Origin: Gammaproteobacteria bacterium
GTDB taxonomy: Bacteria; Pseudomonadota; Gammaproteobacteria; Arenicellales; JAOTYS01
NCBI GenBank assembly: GCA_029861795.1
Contig: JAOTYS010000334.1
Span: 1 to 5,486, forward strand
Direction: 5' to 3'
DNA length: 5,486 nt
The position numbers and the translations under genes were made by a program. The notes below the pieces were generated by a model. It was given only the letters and a program-made list of their open reading frames with translations. It did not search any database and had not been told where the DNA came from. Shown here in pieces: positions 5,219-5,486 of this stretch. Numbering within the stretch: the first letter of the stretch is position 1; each line of letters opens with the position of its first letter.

Positions 5219-5486
5219 GTGGCGTGATGATTGTCACAGGCGGTGGCCGAGGGATTGGTGCCGCCATTGCCAGGGGTGCAGGTCAACGCGGATATCGGGT
5301 GTGTGTTAACTATACAAGATCGCGTGACACCGCTGAGGCGGTTGTTAACGAGATCCTCGGCGGGGGTGGTGAAGCTATTAGTGTGCCAGCCGATGTTTCT
5401 GTCGAAGAACAAGTCGTCCATTTATTCGAAAGCGCCATTTCAGAATTGGGTGGGGTCACCGCACTAGTCAATAATGCTGGAATCGA
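5215..5486 (+). CDS. Short-chain dehydrogenase/reductase (SDR), N-terminal part
   Basis: The ATG overlaps the crotonase stop (ATGA) and follows a GGAAGG (5205-5210). The frame is open to the right edge, giving 90 residues of a classical SDR of about 250. The Rossmann cofactor motif T-G-G-G-R-G-I-G is at residues 8-15, the acidic ADV that contacts adenine at 59-61, and the N-N-A-G motif at 86-89. Arg35-Ser36 after the second strand hints at NADP(H) preference. The catalytic Ser-Tyr-Lys lies beyond the window. The sequence resembles the E. coli YgfF type. Its coupling to a crotonase suggests oxidation or reduction of a hydroxy- or keto-acyl-CoA (or related acid), but SDR substrates cannot be read from this part. 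Confidence 0.92.
   Translation, partial: MSGVMIVTGGGRGIGAAIARGAGQRGYRVCVNYTRSRDTAEAVVNEILGGGGEAISVPADVSVEEQVVHLFESAISELGGVTALVNNAGI

Overview
This looks like a chromosomal segment from a proteobacterium, most likely a gammaproteobacterium. The evidence is a CaiD-like crotonase, a GreA/GreB-family factor, an SCO/SenC copper protein, a NudL-type Nudix hydrolase and a GST relic, all densely packed with good Shine-Dalgarno sites at several starts. The lineage is an inference from gene content. Base composition looks moderately GC-rich by eye and was not computed. I see no mobile element, CRISPR array, tRNA or rRNA.

Layout. (a) 1-703, minus strand: a NudL-like Nudix hydrolase, followed downstream by the first 11 codons of another gene cut by the window edge. 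(b) 704-1254: no intact gene. The left part is unexplained intergenic DNA; the right part (933-1239) is a broken glutathione S-transferase gene with two single-base frameshifts and no C-terminal domain. (c) 1255-2500, plus strand: a two-gene unit with a stand-alone class I glutamine amidotransferase (TTG start) and a GreA/GreB-like factor whose coiled coil is shortened at the tip. (d) 2521-4214, minus strand, converging on the Gre gene: two tandem small exported cysteine proteins, then an SCO/SenC copper chaperone. (e) 4215-4408: a divergent intergenic region. (f) 4409-5486, plus strand: a CaiD-like enoyl-CoA hydratase overlapping (ATGA) an SDR oxidoreductase cut by the right edge.

The most interesting part is (d). 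All three proteins are predicted to be exported. The SCO protein carries the copper-binding CxxxC plus distal His. Both small proteins also carry CxxxC behind an upstream Cys in a V-x-D-x-x-C context. The two small proteins resemble each other over most of the shorter one, so they look like diverged paralogs. I propose a periplasmic copper or thiol-redox module working with SCO, perhaps in cytochrome oxidase assembly. Their exact function is unknown to me.

The crotonase and SDR are probably translationally coupled and act on acyl-CoA substrates. The amidotransferase and Gre factor are likely co-transcribed, but I see no functional link between them.
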